64,000 nucleotides of DNA, taken from NCBI GenBank assembly GCA_958439195.1, contig OY288156.1, forward strand, positions 93,501 to 157,500, written 5' to 3'. The notes beneath the pieces are model-generated. The model ran no database searches and was not told where the DNA came from. It worked only from the letters and a program-made list of their open reading frames with translations. Below, in pieces: positions 44,602-53,559 of this stretch. How positions within the stretch are numbered: position 1 is the first letter of the stretch; the number at the start of each line of letters is the position of its first letter. Source of the DNA: an uncultured Paracoccaceae bacterium. GTDB taxonomy: Bacteria > Pseudomonadota > Alphaproteobacteria > Rhodobacterales > Rhodobacteraceae. The translations under genes were made by a program, and so were the position numbers.

Positions 44602-46200
44602 GTGAGACACGGCAAAGGCCCCTGGGCCGAAAGACCGGAAACAGAGAGGGGACATGGCACCCGACAGGGCACGCTGTTGCGGTTTATCCAGGCTGATCCG
44701 CTCCTTGCTGCGGGCCATGACCAAATGACCAGAATTCTGGCCATCCTGCGCTCGCTCGGGTTGACCGTGCAATTCCTGCTGCTTGCCACGGTGCTTTACA
44801 CTGTTCTTGTCATCGCCACGGGCCGGATTCAGAACCACCTGATCTCGGAACGGATGATCGAAGGGTCGCTGGAAATCGAACAGGCCCTGGCGCGGGGTGT
44901 GCTGCTGTCTGTGCTGGGCGAAGAACCGGTCCGCGATTTTCTGCCTGCCGGTTTGCGGCACAGCCTGCAACAGGCAACGGCCACCCAGATCGACCCCGAC
45001 TACATCAACAAGATCAAGCTGTGGGGTGTCGACGGCAAACTGGTCTACGACTCTGCCGCCCCGATCCAGCCGTTGCAGGAACTTGAACCCGCCGTCGCCC
45101 GCGCCTTGACCGGGGAAACGGTCATTCTGCGGGCATCGGATGACAGCCCGGAAAATGCCCAGGACATCGGTATCGGATCGGTCGTCTACGAAGTCTACAT
45201 GCCTTTGGTGAACGCCCGAGGCGAGATCATCGCGGTGGGAGAGATTTATTGCAGCGTCGAACTGCTTTTGGCCCGCATCAGCAGCCTGCTTGCAGATACC
45301 GATTACATCCGCGTCACCTCGCTTTTGATCGGGATCACCGGATTGGCCATTCTGGTGGCTTTTGCCCAGCGGCGCCTTGCATCGCAGGAACGATCGATCG
45401 CTGAAAGCCTGGCCCGGTCTGATGAACTGGCCGCCCGGAACCGTCAGCTTTTCAACGAATCCGAACGACTGCGCATGCAGGCATCCCAGATCACCGAGGC
45501 GCTGTTGAACCGGATCGGGTCCGAACTGCACGATGGCCCTATTCAGCTTCTGTCCATATCCGCGCTCTATCGCAGCCGCCTTATCCACGCCGAGGCCGAC
45601 CAACCCCTTGCCGCCAAGGCCAGCGAATTGCTGGACGCCGCGCTTGTCGACTTGCGGTCAATTTCAACCGGTCTGGTTCTGCCCACGCTGGATGGCCTGC
45701 ATCTGGATGAAACCCTTCGCCTTGCCGTGCAGAACTTCCGCACCGAATGTGGCACCGATGTCGCGCTGCAAACCGACAAGGTCGATGTCGCCCTGTCGCA
45801 AGACGTGCGCATCGCCATCTACCGCATCGTGTATGAGGCGCTGCACAATGCCCGCAAACATGCCGAAGGGCGCGGCGTTGCCGTCGAATCCACGGTGGCC
45901 AATAGCGTGCTGACTGTCACCATTTCCGACAAAGGCCCCGGTATCCGTGCCGGCGTGATAGAGGATCGCCCGCAACCGGGGGTGCCACTTGGCCTTGCCG
46001 GGATGCGCAACCGCGCCAAAAGCATCGGCGCGCTTCTGGAAATCAACAGCCGTCCGGGCCGTGGCACCCAGATCCGTTTGTCGATCGACTTGCACGACCA
46101 TGCGGCCTACAGCACCGGCCTTGGCCCTGCTGCCCCTGCCACCGACCGCGCGCCGCTGGTGCCGGAACCGTCACTGGCCGCATTCCGCCGCGACGCCTGA
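44602..46200 (+). CDS. Sensor histidine kinase, NarX/DegS (HisKA_3) type
   Basis: A 532-residue membrane kinase. TM1 (LTVQFLLLATVLYTVLVIATG) and TM2 (VTSLLIGITGLAILVAFAQR) bound a periplasmic sensor domain of roughly 160 residues with LWGVDGKLVYDSAAPI and IVYEVYMPLVNARGEIIAVGEI, a Cache-like pattern. Next come a coiled coil, the HisKA_3 motif RIGSELHDGPIQLLS with phospho-accepting His, and HATPase_c (YEALHNARKHA, ISDKGPGI, LGLAGMRNRA). GTG 44602 has GGAGG 6 bases upstream. It is the type of kinase that pairs with NarL-family regulators, so its likely partner is the regulator at 29793-30455. Confidence 0.9.
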   Translation: MRHGKGPWAERPETERGHGTRQGTLLRFIQADPLLAAGHDQMTRILAILRSLGLTVQFLLLATVLYTVLVIATGRIQNHLISERMIEGSLEIEQALARGVLLSVLGEEPVRDFLPAGLRHSLQQATATQIDPDYINKIKLWGVDGKLVYDSAAPIQPLQELEPAVARALTGETVILRASDDSPENAQDIGIGSVVYEVYMPLVNARGEIIAVGEIYCSVELLLARISSLLADTDYIRVTSLLIGITGLAILVAFAQRRLASQERSIAESLARSDELAARNRQLFNESERLRMQASQITEALLNRIGSELHDGPIQLLSISALYRSRLIHAEADQPLAAKASELLDAALVDLRSISTGLVLPTLDGLHLDETLRLAVQNFRTECGTDVALQTDKVDVALSQDVRIAIYRIVYEALHNARKHAEGRGVAVESTVANSVLTVTISDKGPGIRAGVIEDRPQPGVPLGLAGMRNRAKSIGALLEINSRPGRGTQIRLSIDLHDHAAYSTGLGPAAPATDRAPLVPEPSLAAFRRDA

Positions 46201-46737
46201 ACCCGTGCTACACATCGCCGGATATGTAGTCGGACATGCAAAAGTATGGCCTGATGGCCCCATTCGTTAACAAACACCCCACCCAACTTGGGCCAGTAAC
46301 CCCGGCATTTCCTGCACAATCCCCAGGAAATTCAGCCGCTTGCATCCCCGACCAGACTGAAAGCCGATCTGTGATCGGTCCGGGACATGGTTCACGACTG
46401 CAAACCACTTAAGATACTTGCCAAAAAACGGGGTAAAATCGGCCCGATTTCCGCCGTCATTTCCAGTCATTGAAGGTTCAGCAAGGTCTTTGCCCGAACC
46501 AATAGGTGAAGGTGGGCCTGATAGTGGAACGAGTTGGTATGGTAATGTGTGTGGTTGGTGCAAAGCGCATGTTGCGCAATGAACGGGTGGCCCCTGATGG
46601 CCGCCTGTCGTCACCCCTCCCCAAGACAGCCACCGATCGATGCCTCCGCACATCACGTGCGGATGGCCCCCTGTCGCGCGCAGTCACCCCGCGTCATGCC
46701 AGTTTGCCCGTTTGTGGCGTGTAAGGAGTAAACCCAG
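46201..46737. other. Intergenic region upstream of the Hint-domain RTX gene
   Basis: 537 bases with no supported gene. Base composition is less GC-rich than around it. The only firm element is AAGGAG at 46723-46728, 9 bases before ATG 46738. I see no clear promoter or palindrome. Length and composition suggest an independent promoter for the RTX gene. Confidence 0.5.
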
Positions 46738-49700
46738 ATGGCCACCAGTTTCGAAGTCATCTTCCTTGGCACCCTGCCGCTGATCGATACCACGCAGGGC
46801 GACGAAGACATGGAAAGCCCCGGTGCCATTTTCGGCACCTATGGCAGCACCACCACCCCGCTCAGCACGCAGATCCGAAACCTCACCGCCGATCGGCTGA
46901 GCGAGGATGACAACACCAGCTATGACATCGACAATAGCGGCGGCTACGACTCCTTCCGCATCAACGGTGGCGCGCCGCAGAACTTTGATGGCTGGGCCAC
47001 TTATAACGCGCTGATCACCTATTCGGACGGGTCCACCGCCACAATCACCGCCGTTGTCATGCAGGATGTCAGCGGCAATACCTATCTGGTTCCCGAACAG
47101 ACAAACGATGCCGATCAGGCCGCCCTGACGTCACGGCCAATCCAGTCGCTCACCCTGCAAAGCGTGGCAGCCAATGGTGGCGACCTGATCGCCGACCGCA
47201 TCGCCGGTGATTTCAAGGCCGCTGTCGACGGCACCGCCGGCAATGATCTGATGAATGTCGGCTATACCGACGCGCAGGGCGACCAGGTCACCAACGGCAA
47301 TGACGACATCATCGCCGGGGCCGGAAATGACACGGTTTTTGCCGGGGACGGCAACGATTTCATCAATGGCGGTGACGGCAATGATGAACTTGATGGCGGC
47401 GACGGCAATGACGTCATTCTTGGCGGCACGGGCAATGATGTCATCGAAGACTGGATCGGTGACGACCTCGTCTATGGCGGTGACGGCGACGACATTGCGA
47501 ATTTCAGCGTTGGCAACGACACCCTGTTCATGGATGCCGGGAACGACACCGTCAACATCTGGGATAACCCCGGTCAGAAAGTTGTTTCCGGCGGGGCCGG
47601 GACCGACCTGATTAATTTTGAAAACTGGCAAAGCACAACCGGCGCAACCGCCACTTTCACATCGAACGGTTCTGGCACGTTCAGCCATTTCAACGGCGTC
47701 ACCACCGGCACCTTTACCGAAATCGAATCCCTCTCGGGCACGGCCAACAACGACACCTTCAACGCCGGCGCCACAACCACCGGCGTCACGCTGAATGGTG
47801 AAGGCGGCAACGACACACTCACCGGCGGCTCAGGTGCCGACACACTTCTGGGTGGCGATGGCGCTGATGTCATCACCGCCAATGCTGGGGCCGACACGGT
47901 CGATGGCGGGGCTGGCAACGACACGATCCGTGGCGATGCGGGTGATGACAGCCTGTCCGGCGGCAATGACAATGATGTAATTTCGGGCGGTGTCGGCAAT
48001 GACGCGCTGCAAGGCGATTTCGGAAACGATCTCCTGTTCGGGAATGGCGGCAACGACACCCTGACCGGTGGCTCCGGCACCGATTCCCTTTTTGGCAATG
48101 ATGGCGCCGACAGTCTGGTCGGCGGCGAAGGCGATGACATCATCTCCGGCGACAGCACCGCGCCTGTCACTGTGGTGAACAGCAACTTTGAAAACGCCAG
48201 CGCCGGGTGGACGGTAACCAACCCGTCGGCCACTTTTGTCTACGACAACAGCATGGCCTTTAATGCCAGCGATCAGCCCGTCGGCGGTTCCGTTCAGCAG
48301 ACCGTGACCACCCAGATCGGCCAGAACTATGTGCTTTCCCTTGATGCCCTGGAATTTGGCGGCGGCGTCGGCAACCACACCCTGCTGATCGAAGTGGTCG
48401 ACAGCAATGGCGACGTCATTGCCACCCAGACCGCAACCATCCTGGACGGAACCACCCAGGCGCTGTCAATTCCGTTCACCTCCACCACCACAAACGTAAC
48501 CCTTCGGTTCAGCAACCCCTCTTCGACCGCGACGATCAGCACAGATCTCAAGATCGACAACATTGCCGTCACGCCCGTCACATCCACCGATCCGGGAAAT
48601 GACACGCTCCGTGGCGAAGCAGGCAATGACATCCTCGATGCGGGCGCAGGCAATGACCTGCTCGAAGGCGGCACGGGCAATGATACGCTGGCGGGTGGCG
48701 CAGGCACCGACCGCGCGGTGTTCACCGGTCCCGTCACCGAATACAGCTTTGACTACGGTCCCGGCGGCGAACTGATCGTCACCGATCTGGTTGGGGGCCG
48801 TGACGGCACCGACACCCTGTCCGGCATCGAATTTGCCACCTTCAACGGCGTCACCTATCACCTTGTCACCGGCGATGACGGGTCCAACACCACGCTGCAA
48901 GGCCCGTCCGACGGGACGCCCACCCTGATCATCGCCCATGACGGCAACGATTGGGGCGGCGGCCATGCCACCAGCGACATCGTCTTTGGCGGCGCAGGCG
49001 ATGACACGCTGGATGGCGGCGACGGCAACGACACCCTGGTGGGTGAGGCCGACAATGATCTGCTGCGCGGCGATGCGGGCGATGACAGCCTGATCGGCGG
49101 CACCGGCAACGACACGCTGCAAGGCGGCACCGGCAATGACATCCTCGATGCGGGCGCTGGTAATGATGCGCTGGATGGTGGGGCGGGCAATGATACGCTG
49201 GCGGGTGGCGCAGGCACCGACCGCGCGGTGTTCACTGGTCCCGTCACCGAATACAGCTTTGACTACGGTCCCGGCGGCGAACTGATCGTCACCGATCTGG
49301 TTGGGGGCCGTGACGGCACCGACACCCTGTCCGGCATCGAATTTGCCACCTTCAACGGCGTCACCTATCACCTTGTCACCGGCGATGACGGGTCCAACAC
49401 CACGCTGCAAGGCCCGTCCGACGGGACGCCCACCCTGATCATCGCCCATGACGGCAACGATTGGGGCGGCGGCCATGCCACCAGCGACATCGTCTTTGGC
49501 GGCGCAGGCGATGACACGCTGGATGGCGGCGACGGCAACGACACCCTGGTGGGTGAGGCCGACAATGATCTGCTGCGCGGCGATGCGGGCGATGACAGCC
49601 TGATCGGCGGCACCGGCAACGACACGCTGCAAGGCGGCACCGGCAATGACATCCTCGATGCGGGCGCTGGTAATGATGCGCTGGATGGTGGGGCGGGCAA

Positions 49701-50694
49701 TGACAGCCTGAATGCAGGCTCTGGCAATGACGTGCTGGAAGCTGGCCTCGGCAACGACACGCTGACCACGGGCGATGGCGCGGATGTCGTCATCCTGACC
49801 GTGGATGGCGGTGCCGACCGGATCACCGATTTCAACCTGACTCGCGTCGATGGCCGCGCTGTCGACCAGATCGACGTGTCCGAACTGACCAATGCCGATG
49901 GTGACCCGATCCGCTGGCGCGATGTCACGGTGACCGACACCAATGGCGATGGCACCGGCGATGCCGTTCTTACCTTCGCCAATGGTGAAAGCATCATCCT
50001 TGAAGGTGTCTCGCAGGCCGAGGCAGAGGGTCGCCAGAACCTTATCGCCATCGGCATCCCCTGTTTCACCAGTGGAACGCCGATCCTGACACCGCGTGGC
50101 TGGGTGATGGTCGAATCCCTTGCCCCCGGTGATACCGTTCTCACCAATGAAGGCCCCCAGCGCGTGCTCTGGTCCGGGCACCGGGCGCTGTCGGCGGCCG
50201 ACCTTATCCGGCAACCTGATTGGAAACCTGTGCATTTCCCGGTCGGGGCCATCGGCAACACCAAACCCCTGCGCCTTTCGCCGCAACATGCCGTCCTGAT
50301 GCGCGATCTTTTCGGGGCCAAGGTGCTGGTGCGCGCCAAACATCTGGCCGAGATGGGATTTGGCGGGGCACGGGTGGCACAGGGTGTGCGCACCGTCCAG
50401 TATCATCACATCCTGATGGAACGGCACGCTGTCCTTTGCGCGGCGGGCGCGCCTGCGGAAAGTTTCTATCCCGGCCCCTTGGCGATGGAGATGCTGGATT
50501 GGCCCTCCCGCCTGTCGGTCAGTGCGGCGATCGGTGCCAAATCCTCGTCCCACCTGCTGCTTACGGCGCATGACCTTGCCACCCTATACGGCGACAGGGT
50601 GCATCCTTTGGCCAACCGCAAGGCGCTGTCGGGTTTGACGGTTGTCGCCTTTGCAGAAGGTTTGGGGCAAACCGTTCCTGTGTGTGGGGTGTAA
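46738..50694 (+). CDS. Large RTX protein with C-terminal Hint domain
   Basis: A 1,318-residue protein without a signal peptide. It has an N-terminal unknown domain (about 1-160), many RTX calcium-binding nonapeptides (GGxGNDxLx), a jelly-roll-like segment (about 475-615, NSNFENASAGWTVTNPSATF), further RTX blocks that include two nearly identical 170-residue copies, and a C-terminal Hint_2 domain starting PCFTSGTPILTPRGWVMVESLAPGD and carrying LSPQHAVLMRD. In the Hint superfamily the Cys at the start and the late His allow self-processing; no residues typical of intein splicing follow. It is probably exported by the type I system encoded just upstream. Confidence 0.88.
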   Translation: MATSFEVIFLGTLPLIDTTQGDEDMESPGAIFGTYGSTTTPLSTQIRNLTADRLSEDDNTSYDIDNSGGYDSFRINGGAPQNFDGWATYNALITYSDGSTATITAVVMQDVSGNTYLVPEQTNDADQAALTSRPIQSLTLQSVAANGGDLIADRIAGDFKAAVDGTAGNDLMNVGYTDAQGDQVTNGNDDIIAGAGNDTVFAGDGNDFINGGDGNDELDGGDGNDVILGGTGNDVIEDWIGDDLVYGGDGDDIANFSVGNDTLFMDAGNDTVNIWDNPGQKVVSGGAGTDLINFENWQSTTGATATFTSNGSGTFSHFNGVTTGTFTEIESLSGTANNDTFNAGATTTGVTLNGEGGNDTLTGGSGADTLLGGDGADVITANAGADTVDGGAGNDTIRGDAGDDSLSGGNDNDVISGGVGNDALQGDFGNDLLFGNGGNDTLTGGSGTDSLFGNDGADSLVGGEGDDIISGDSTAPVTVVNSNFENASAGWTVTNPSATFVYDNSMAFNASDQPVGGSVQQTVTTQIGQNYVLSLDALEFGGGVGNHTLLIEVVDSNGDVIATQTATILDGTTQALSIPFTSTTTNVTLRFSNPSSTATISTDLKIDNIAVTPVTSTDPGNDTLRGEAGNDILDAGAGNDLLEGGTGNDTLAGGAGTDRAVFTGPVTEYSFDYGPGGELIVTDLVGGRDGTDTLSGIEFATFNGVTYHLVTGDDGSNTTLQGPSDGTPTLIIAHDGNDWGGGHATSDIVFGGAGDDTLDGGDGNDTLVGEADNDLLRGDAGDDSLIGGTGNDTLQGGTGNDILDAGAGNDALDGGAGNDTLAGGAGTDRAVFTGPVTEYSFDYGPGGELIVTDLVGGRDGTDTLSGIEFATFNGVTYHLVTGDDGSNTTLQGPSDGTPTLIIAHDGNDWGGGHATSDIVFGGAGDDTLDGGDGNDTLVGEADNDLLRGDAGDDSLIGGTGNDTLQGGTGNDILDAGAGNDALDGGAGNDSLNAGSGNDVLEAGLGNDTLTTGDGADVVILTVDGGADRITDFNLTRVDGRAVDQIDVSELTNADGDPIRWRDVTVTDTNGDGTGDAVLTFANGESIILEGVSQAEAEGRQNLIAIGIPCFTSGTPILTPRGWVMVESLAPGDTVLTNEGPQRVLWSGHRALSAADLIRQPDWKPVHFPVGAIGNTKPLRLSPQHAVLMRDLFGAKVLVRAKHLAEMGFGGARVAQGVRTVQYHHILMERHAVLCAAGAPAESFYPGPLAMEMLDWPSRLSVSAAIGAKSSSHLLLTAHDLATLYGDRVHPLANRKALSGLTVVAFAEGLGQTVPVCGV
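48674..49703 (+). repeat. 510-base tandem duplication within the Hint-RTX gene
   Basis: The segment 48674-49193 recurs at 49184-49703 with a period of 510 bases (170 codons). Reading the two copies side by side I found one difference, a synonymous C/T at 48725 versus 49235. Each copy holds a beta-rich unit (TGPVTEYSFDYGPGGELIVT) and a block of RTX nonapeptides. Confidence 0.92.
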
Positions 50695-50882
50695 GACCCG
50701 CTTTCCACCATCCCCGAAGCGATTCGCAGTTTTATGGTTAATGGTCCGCCAAACGCGGTTGACCGTGCGCCGCGTGCATACCGTTTGCTGCACCAACCGT
50801 CTGCACCGCGTGCGGCACGGCGTGTTCTGCCGAAAAATCGGAATTAACACAGCGTTCCCAATGGCTTGATGCGAAAAGAAAA

Positions 50883-50903
50883 GGGCCGCCCAAAAGGCGG
50901 CCC
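50883..50903 (-). terminator. Rho-independent terminator of rpmJ
   Basis: An 8-base perfect stem (gggccgcc at 50883-50890, ggcggccc at 50896-50903) with a 5-base loop is followed on the reverse strand by TTTTCTTTTC. It lies 24 bases beyond the rpmJ stop. The forward side is also T-rich (tcttttcc), so it may work in both directions. Confidence 0.85.
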
Positions 50904-50927
50904 TCTTTTCCGAAACATCGGAAGATA

Positions 50928-51053
50928 TCAGCCCTGACGGGCCTTGTATCGCTTCTGCGTCTTGTTGATCACATAGACGCGGCCCTTGCGGCGCACGACC
51001 TGGCAATCGCGATGACGCGTCTTGAGCGAGCGGAGCGAATTCGCAACCTTCAT
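50928..51053 (-). CDS. rpmJ: 50S ribosomal protein L36
   Basis: A 41-residue protein starting [20 protein letters not shown] and ending [17 protein letters not shown]. This is the alphaproteobacterial L36 form without the four zinc ligands. It is a monocistronic gene with a strong terminator; a tRNA gene lies upstream on the same strand. Confidence 0.95.
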   Translation of the reverse strand: MKVANSLRSLKTRHRDCQVVRRKGRVYVINKTQKRYKARQG

Positions 51054-51123
51054 CGTTCTTCTCCCATTCGCGGCGCGCAGCGCCTTGAAATCCTTGATGT
51101 TTTCCTTTCGGAAAACGGCGAAA

Positions 51124-51198
51124 TGGTGGGCGGTACTGGGATCGAACCAGTGGCCACTACGATGTCAACGTAGTGCTCTACCGCTGAGCTAACCGCCC
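51124..51198 (-). tRNA. tRNA-Val (anticodon GAC)
   Basis: On the reverse strand a complete cloverleaf reads: acceptor GGGCGGT pairing with ACCGCCC, D-arm with TAGCTCAGC-GGTAGAGC, anticodon stem CTACG/CGTAG with loop TTGACAT (anticodon GAC), T-arm CTGGTTCGATCCCAG, discriminator A and an encoded CCA at the 3' end. Confidence 0.97.
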
Positions 51199-51334
51199 AC
51201 GTTCCTTCACTTTTCCGCCCGGCATCAATAAAAATGACGCGGGCGGATCCGCGTCGGTCGCTGGGTCTATAAAAGGAGTCGCCCGCAGGTTCAAGGGGTT
51301 TTGGCATCCGGCAAAACACGGCTATATCTGTGAC

Positions 51335-52198
51335 ATGACGCACGACGCCTTCACCCTCCATCTGCCCCGCCACCGCACCACCCCGGTGGTGTTTTCATCC
51401 CCCCATAGCGGGGCCGATTACCCGCAAAGTTTTGTTTCGCAAAGCCTTTTGGATCGTCATGCCATCCGCTCATCCGAAGATGCCTTTGTCGATCACCTCT
51501 TTTCCGCCGCGCCCCAATACGGAGCGCCCCTGATCGCTGCCCGCATCCCCCGTGCCTATATCGACCTGAACCGCGCCGCCGATGAACTTGACCCCGCGGT
51601 CATCGAAGGGATCGACCGCGCCCCGCACAATCCCCGCGTCTCTTCCGGGCTTGGTGTTATTCCGCGTGTCGTGGCGGGTGGCCGCGCCATCTATCGCGGC
51701 AAACTGCCAAGGGCCGAAGCAGATCAACGCATTGCCCGCTACTGGGTGCCGTATCACGCGACGCTGAAAACTCTTTTGGATGAAAGCCTTGCGCAGTTTG
51801 GTGAGGCGGTTCTGATCGACTGCCACTCCATGCCGCATGAGGCGATCGAGGCCCATGCCCGCCCCGGCCACCCGCGCCCTGATGTGGTGCTGGGGGATCG
51901 GTTCGGTGCCGCTGCGGGCCGCGATGTGGTGGACCGGATCGAAGCCGCCTTTGCCGCCGCTGGCCTGCGCACTGCCCGAAACGCCCCCTTTGCCGGGGCC
52001 TATATTGCCCAGGCCCATGGCCGCCCATCGCGCCGCCAGCATGTCGTGCAAATCGAAATTGACCGCGCTTTGTATATGGATGAGTCGCGGATTGTGCGTC
52101 GCCCGGATTTTTTGCAATTTCAAACACTTGTCACTGGGATTATCGCGGAAATCACAGCATCTGCCCGCCCGGATGCCCGCCCGCTTGCCGCTGAATAG
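51335..52198 (+). CDS. N-formylglutamate amidohydrolase family protein
   Basis: A 287-residue zinc amidohydrolase. Family signatures are VVFSSPHSGADYP (metal-binding His region), EDAFVDHLFSAAPQYGAPLIAARIPRAYIDLNR, ILIDCHSMP-like AVLIDCHSMPHE, and HVVQIEIDRALYMDE. It would release formate from N-formyl-L-glutamate in histidine degradation or act on related N-formyl compounds. No other hut gene is near, so the histidine link is uncertain. Confidence 0.85.
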   Translation: MTHDAFTLHLPRHRTTPVVFSSPHSGADYPQSFVSQSLLDRHAIRSSEDAFVDHLFSAAPQYGAPLIAARIPRAYIDLNRAADELDPAVIEGIDRAPHNPRVSSGLGVIPRVVAGGRAIYRGKLPRAEADQRIARYWVPYHATLKTLLDESLAQFGEAVLIDCHSMPHEAIEAHARPGHPRPDVVLGDRFGAAAGRDVVDRIEAAFAAAGLRTARNAPFAGAYIAQAHGRPSRRQHVVQIEIDRALYMDESRIVRRPDFLQFQTLVTGIIAEITASARPDARPLAAE

Positions 52199-52200
52199 CC

Positions 52201-53454
52201 CTATCGAAGGGCGCGTCCCTTGATGATGGCGTCCTGACCGAACCTGGCGCGAATGGCATCCGCCGCCCGTTCCGCCTTGGCCCGTTTACCGGCGTCGGGG
52301 TCCAGCAGATCGCCCGACCGATCTGCCTGACCTGCGTCCACCAGATCGGCAATACCCACCCCGATCAGCCGAAAAGGCCCCTTCGTTCCGGCATGGTCAA
52401 ACAATTCCCGCGCCGCGCGATAGATGCGGTCGGCCATCTGGGTGGCATCGCCCAGACTGTGTCTTCGGGTAACAGTCTGAAAATCCTTGTGTTTCAACTT
52501 CAGCGTCACGGTGCGCCCGGCCAACGCCTTAGCTTTCGCCCGGTCTGCAACCTGTTCGGAAAGCCGCCAAAGATGCCCGTCAAGGATATCGGCATTCTCG
52601 GTATCTTCGTTGAATGTGGTCTCTTTGCTGATCGACTTCGCCCTCTCATCCCGGATCACGCGACGCAGGTCTTCGCCACGCGCCAGATGAAACAGCCGTT
52701 CCCCCATGCTGCCAAACCGCGCCACCAGATCGACCCGCTCCCACAGCAGCAGATCGGCGATGGTGCGTATCCCGGCCGCGTCCAGCGCCGCCTGTGTGGC
52801 GGTGCCCACCCCCCAGATGATCCGCACGGGTTTTGGCGTCAGAAATGCCTGTGTTTCTGCCCGACCGATGACCGAAAATCCCTTGGGCTTATCAAGATCG
52901 GACGCGATCTTTGCCAGAAACTTGTTATGGCTCAATCCTATAGACCCGGTCAGCCCCAGTTCCCCTTCCATCCGCCGCACCAATCGCGCCAGCATTACGG
53001 CGGGTGGCGCGCCGTGCAGGCGGGCCGTTCCCGACAGATCCATGAACGCCTCGTCAAGCGACAGGGGTTCGATATCCGGCGTCAACTCTTCCATCATCGC
53101 GCGGATTTTCCGGCTTTCTGCCACATAAACCCCCATGCGCGGCTTCACCACCACCGCCTGCGGACACAGCTTTCGCGCCTGAAACATCGGCATTGCCGAC
53201 CGGACGCCAGAAATTCGTGCGATATAACAGCAGGTTGAAACCACCCCCCGCGTGCCGCCCCCAACGATCAGCGGCTTGTCTGCCAGTTCTGGATTGTCGC
53301 GCTTTTCCACGCTGGCGTAAAAGGCGTCGCAATCCATGTGCGCAATGGAAAGGTTGAACAGTTCCGGATGCGCCAGAACGCGCGGGCTGCGGCAGGCAGG
53401 GCAGCGCGTCGCGGCATCAAACGTGGTCAGGCAATCGCGGCACAGGGCGGGCAT
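52201..53454 (-). CDS. dinB: DNA polymerase IV (Y-family) with N-terminal zinc-finger-like extension
   Basis: A 417-residue translesion polymerase. The catalytic palm is IAHMDCDAFYASVEKRDNPELADKPLIVGG with later SLDEAFMDLSGT carrying the acidic residues. The thumb HhH region is TKPVRIIWGVGTATQAALDAAGIRTIADLL-like, and the little-finger domain follows. Before the core there is a 35-residue extension with CRDC and CPAC pairs, a probable zinc ribbon common in Rhodobacterales DinB. It ends in a C-terminal tail without an obvious clamp-binding motif. It is convergent with the amidohydrolase gene. Confidence 0.9.
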   Translation of the reverse strand: MPALCRDCLTTFDAATRCPACRSPRVLAHPELFNLSIAHMDCDAFYASVEKRDNPELADKPLIVGGGTRGVVSTCCYIARISGVRSAMPMFQARKLCPQAVVVKPRMGVYVAESRKIRAMMEELTPDIEPLSLDEAFMDLSGTARLHGAPPAVMLARLVRRMEGELGLTGSIGLSHNKFLAKIASDLDKPKGFSVIGRAETQAFLTPKPVRIIWGVGTATQAALDAAGIRTIADLLLWERVDLVARFGSMGERLFHLARGEDLRRVIRDERAKSISKETTFNEDTENADILDGHLWRLSEQVADRAKAKALAGRTVTLKLKHKDFQTVTRRHSLGDATQMADRIYRAARELFDHAGTKGPFRLIGVGIADLVDAGQADRSGDLLDPDAGKRAKAERAADAIRARFGQDAIIKGRALR

Positions 53455-53559
53455 GGCGCATTATGCGCCCGCCCCCGCGGCCCGTCCATGCCCAACCTCT
53501 TGCGCCAAGGGGGGCAAAGCGCCATGATTCAGGCGCAGTTTTTTCAGGAGGTAGCGGAC

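Noticed and set aside
46249-46600. Repeated 10-mer cctgatggcc in the gap before the Hint-RTX gene
   Set aside because: Too short and too close to average composition to be distinguished from chance.
46506-46724. A 72-codon forward frame ending PVCGV, the same five residues as the end of the Hint-RTX protein
   Set aside because: Only the last few residues match and the rest shows no similarity or Hint motif. A degraded duplicate end is possible but the support is too weak.
48466-50571. A 701-codon reverse-strand open frame inside the Hint-RTX gene
   Set aside because: Repetitive antisense shadow of RTX repeats (runs like VVAGAADQAVIARIAAQQII) with no family features.
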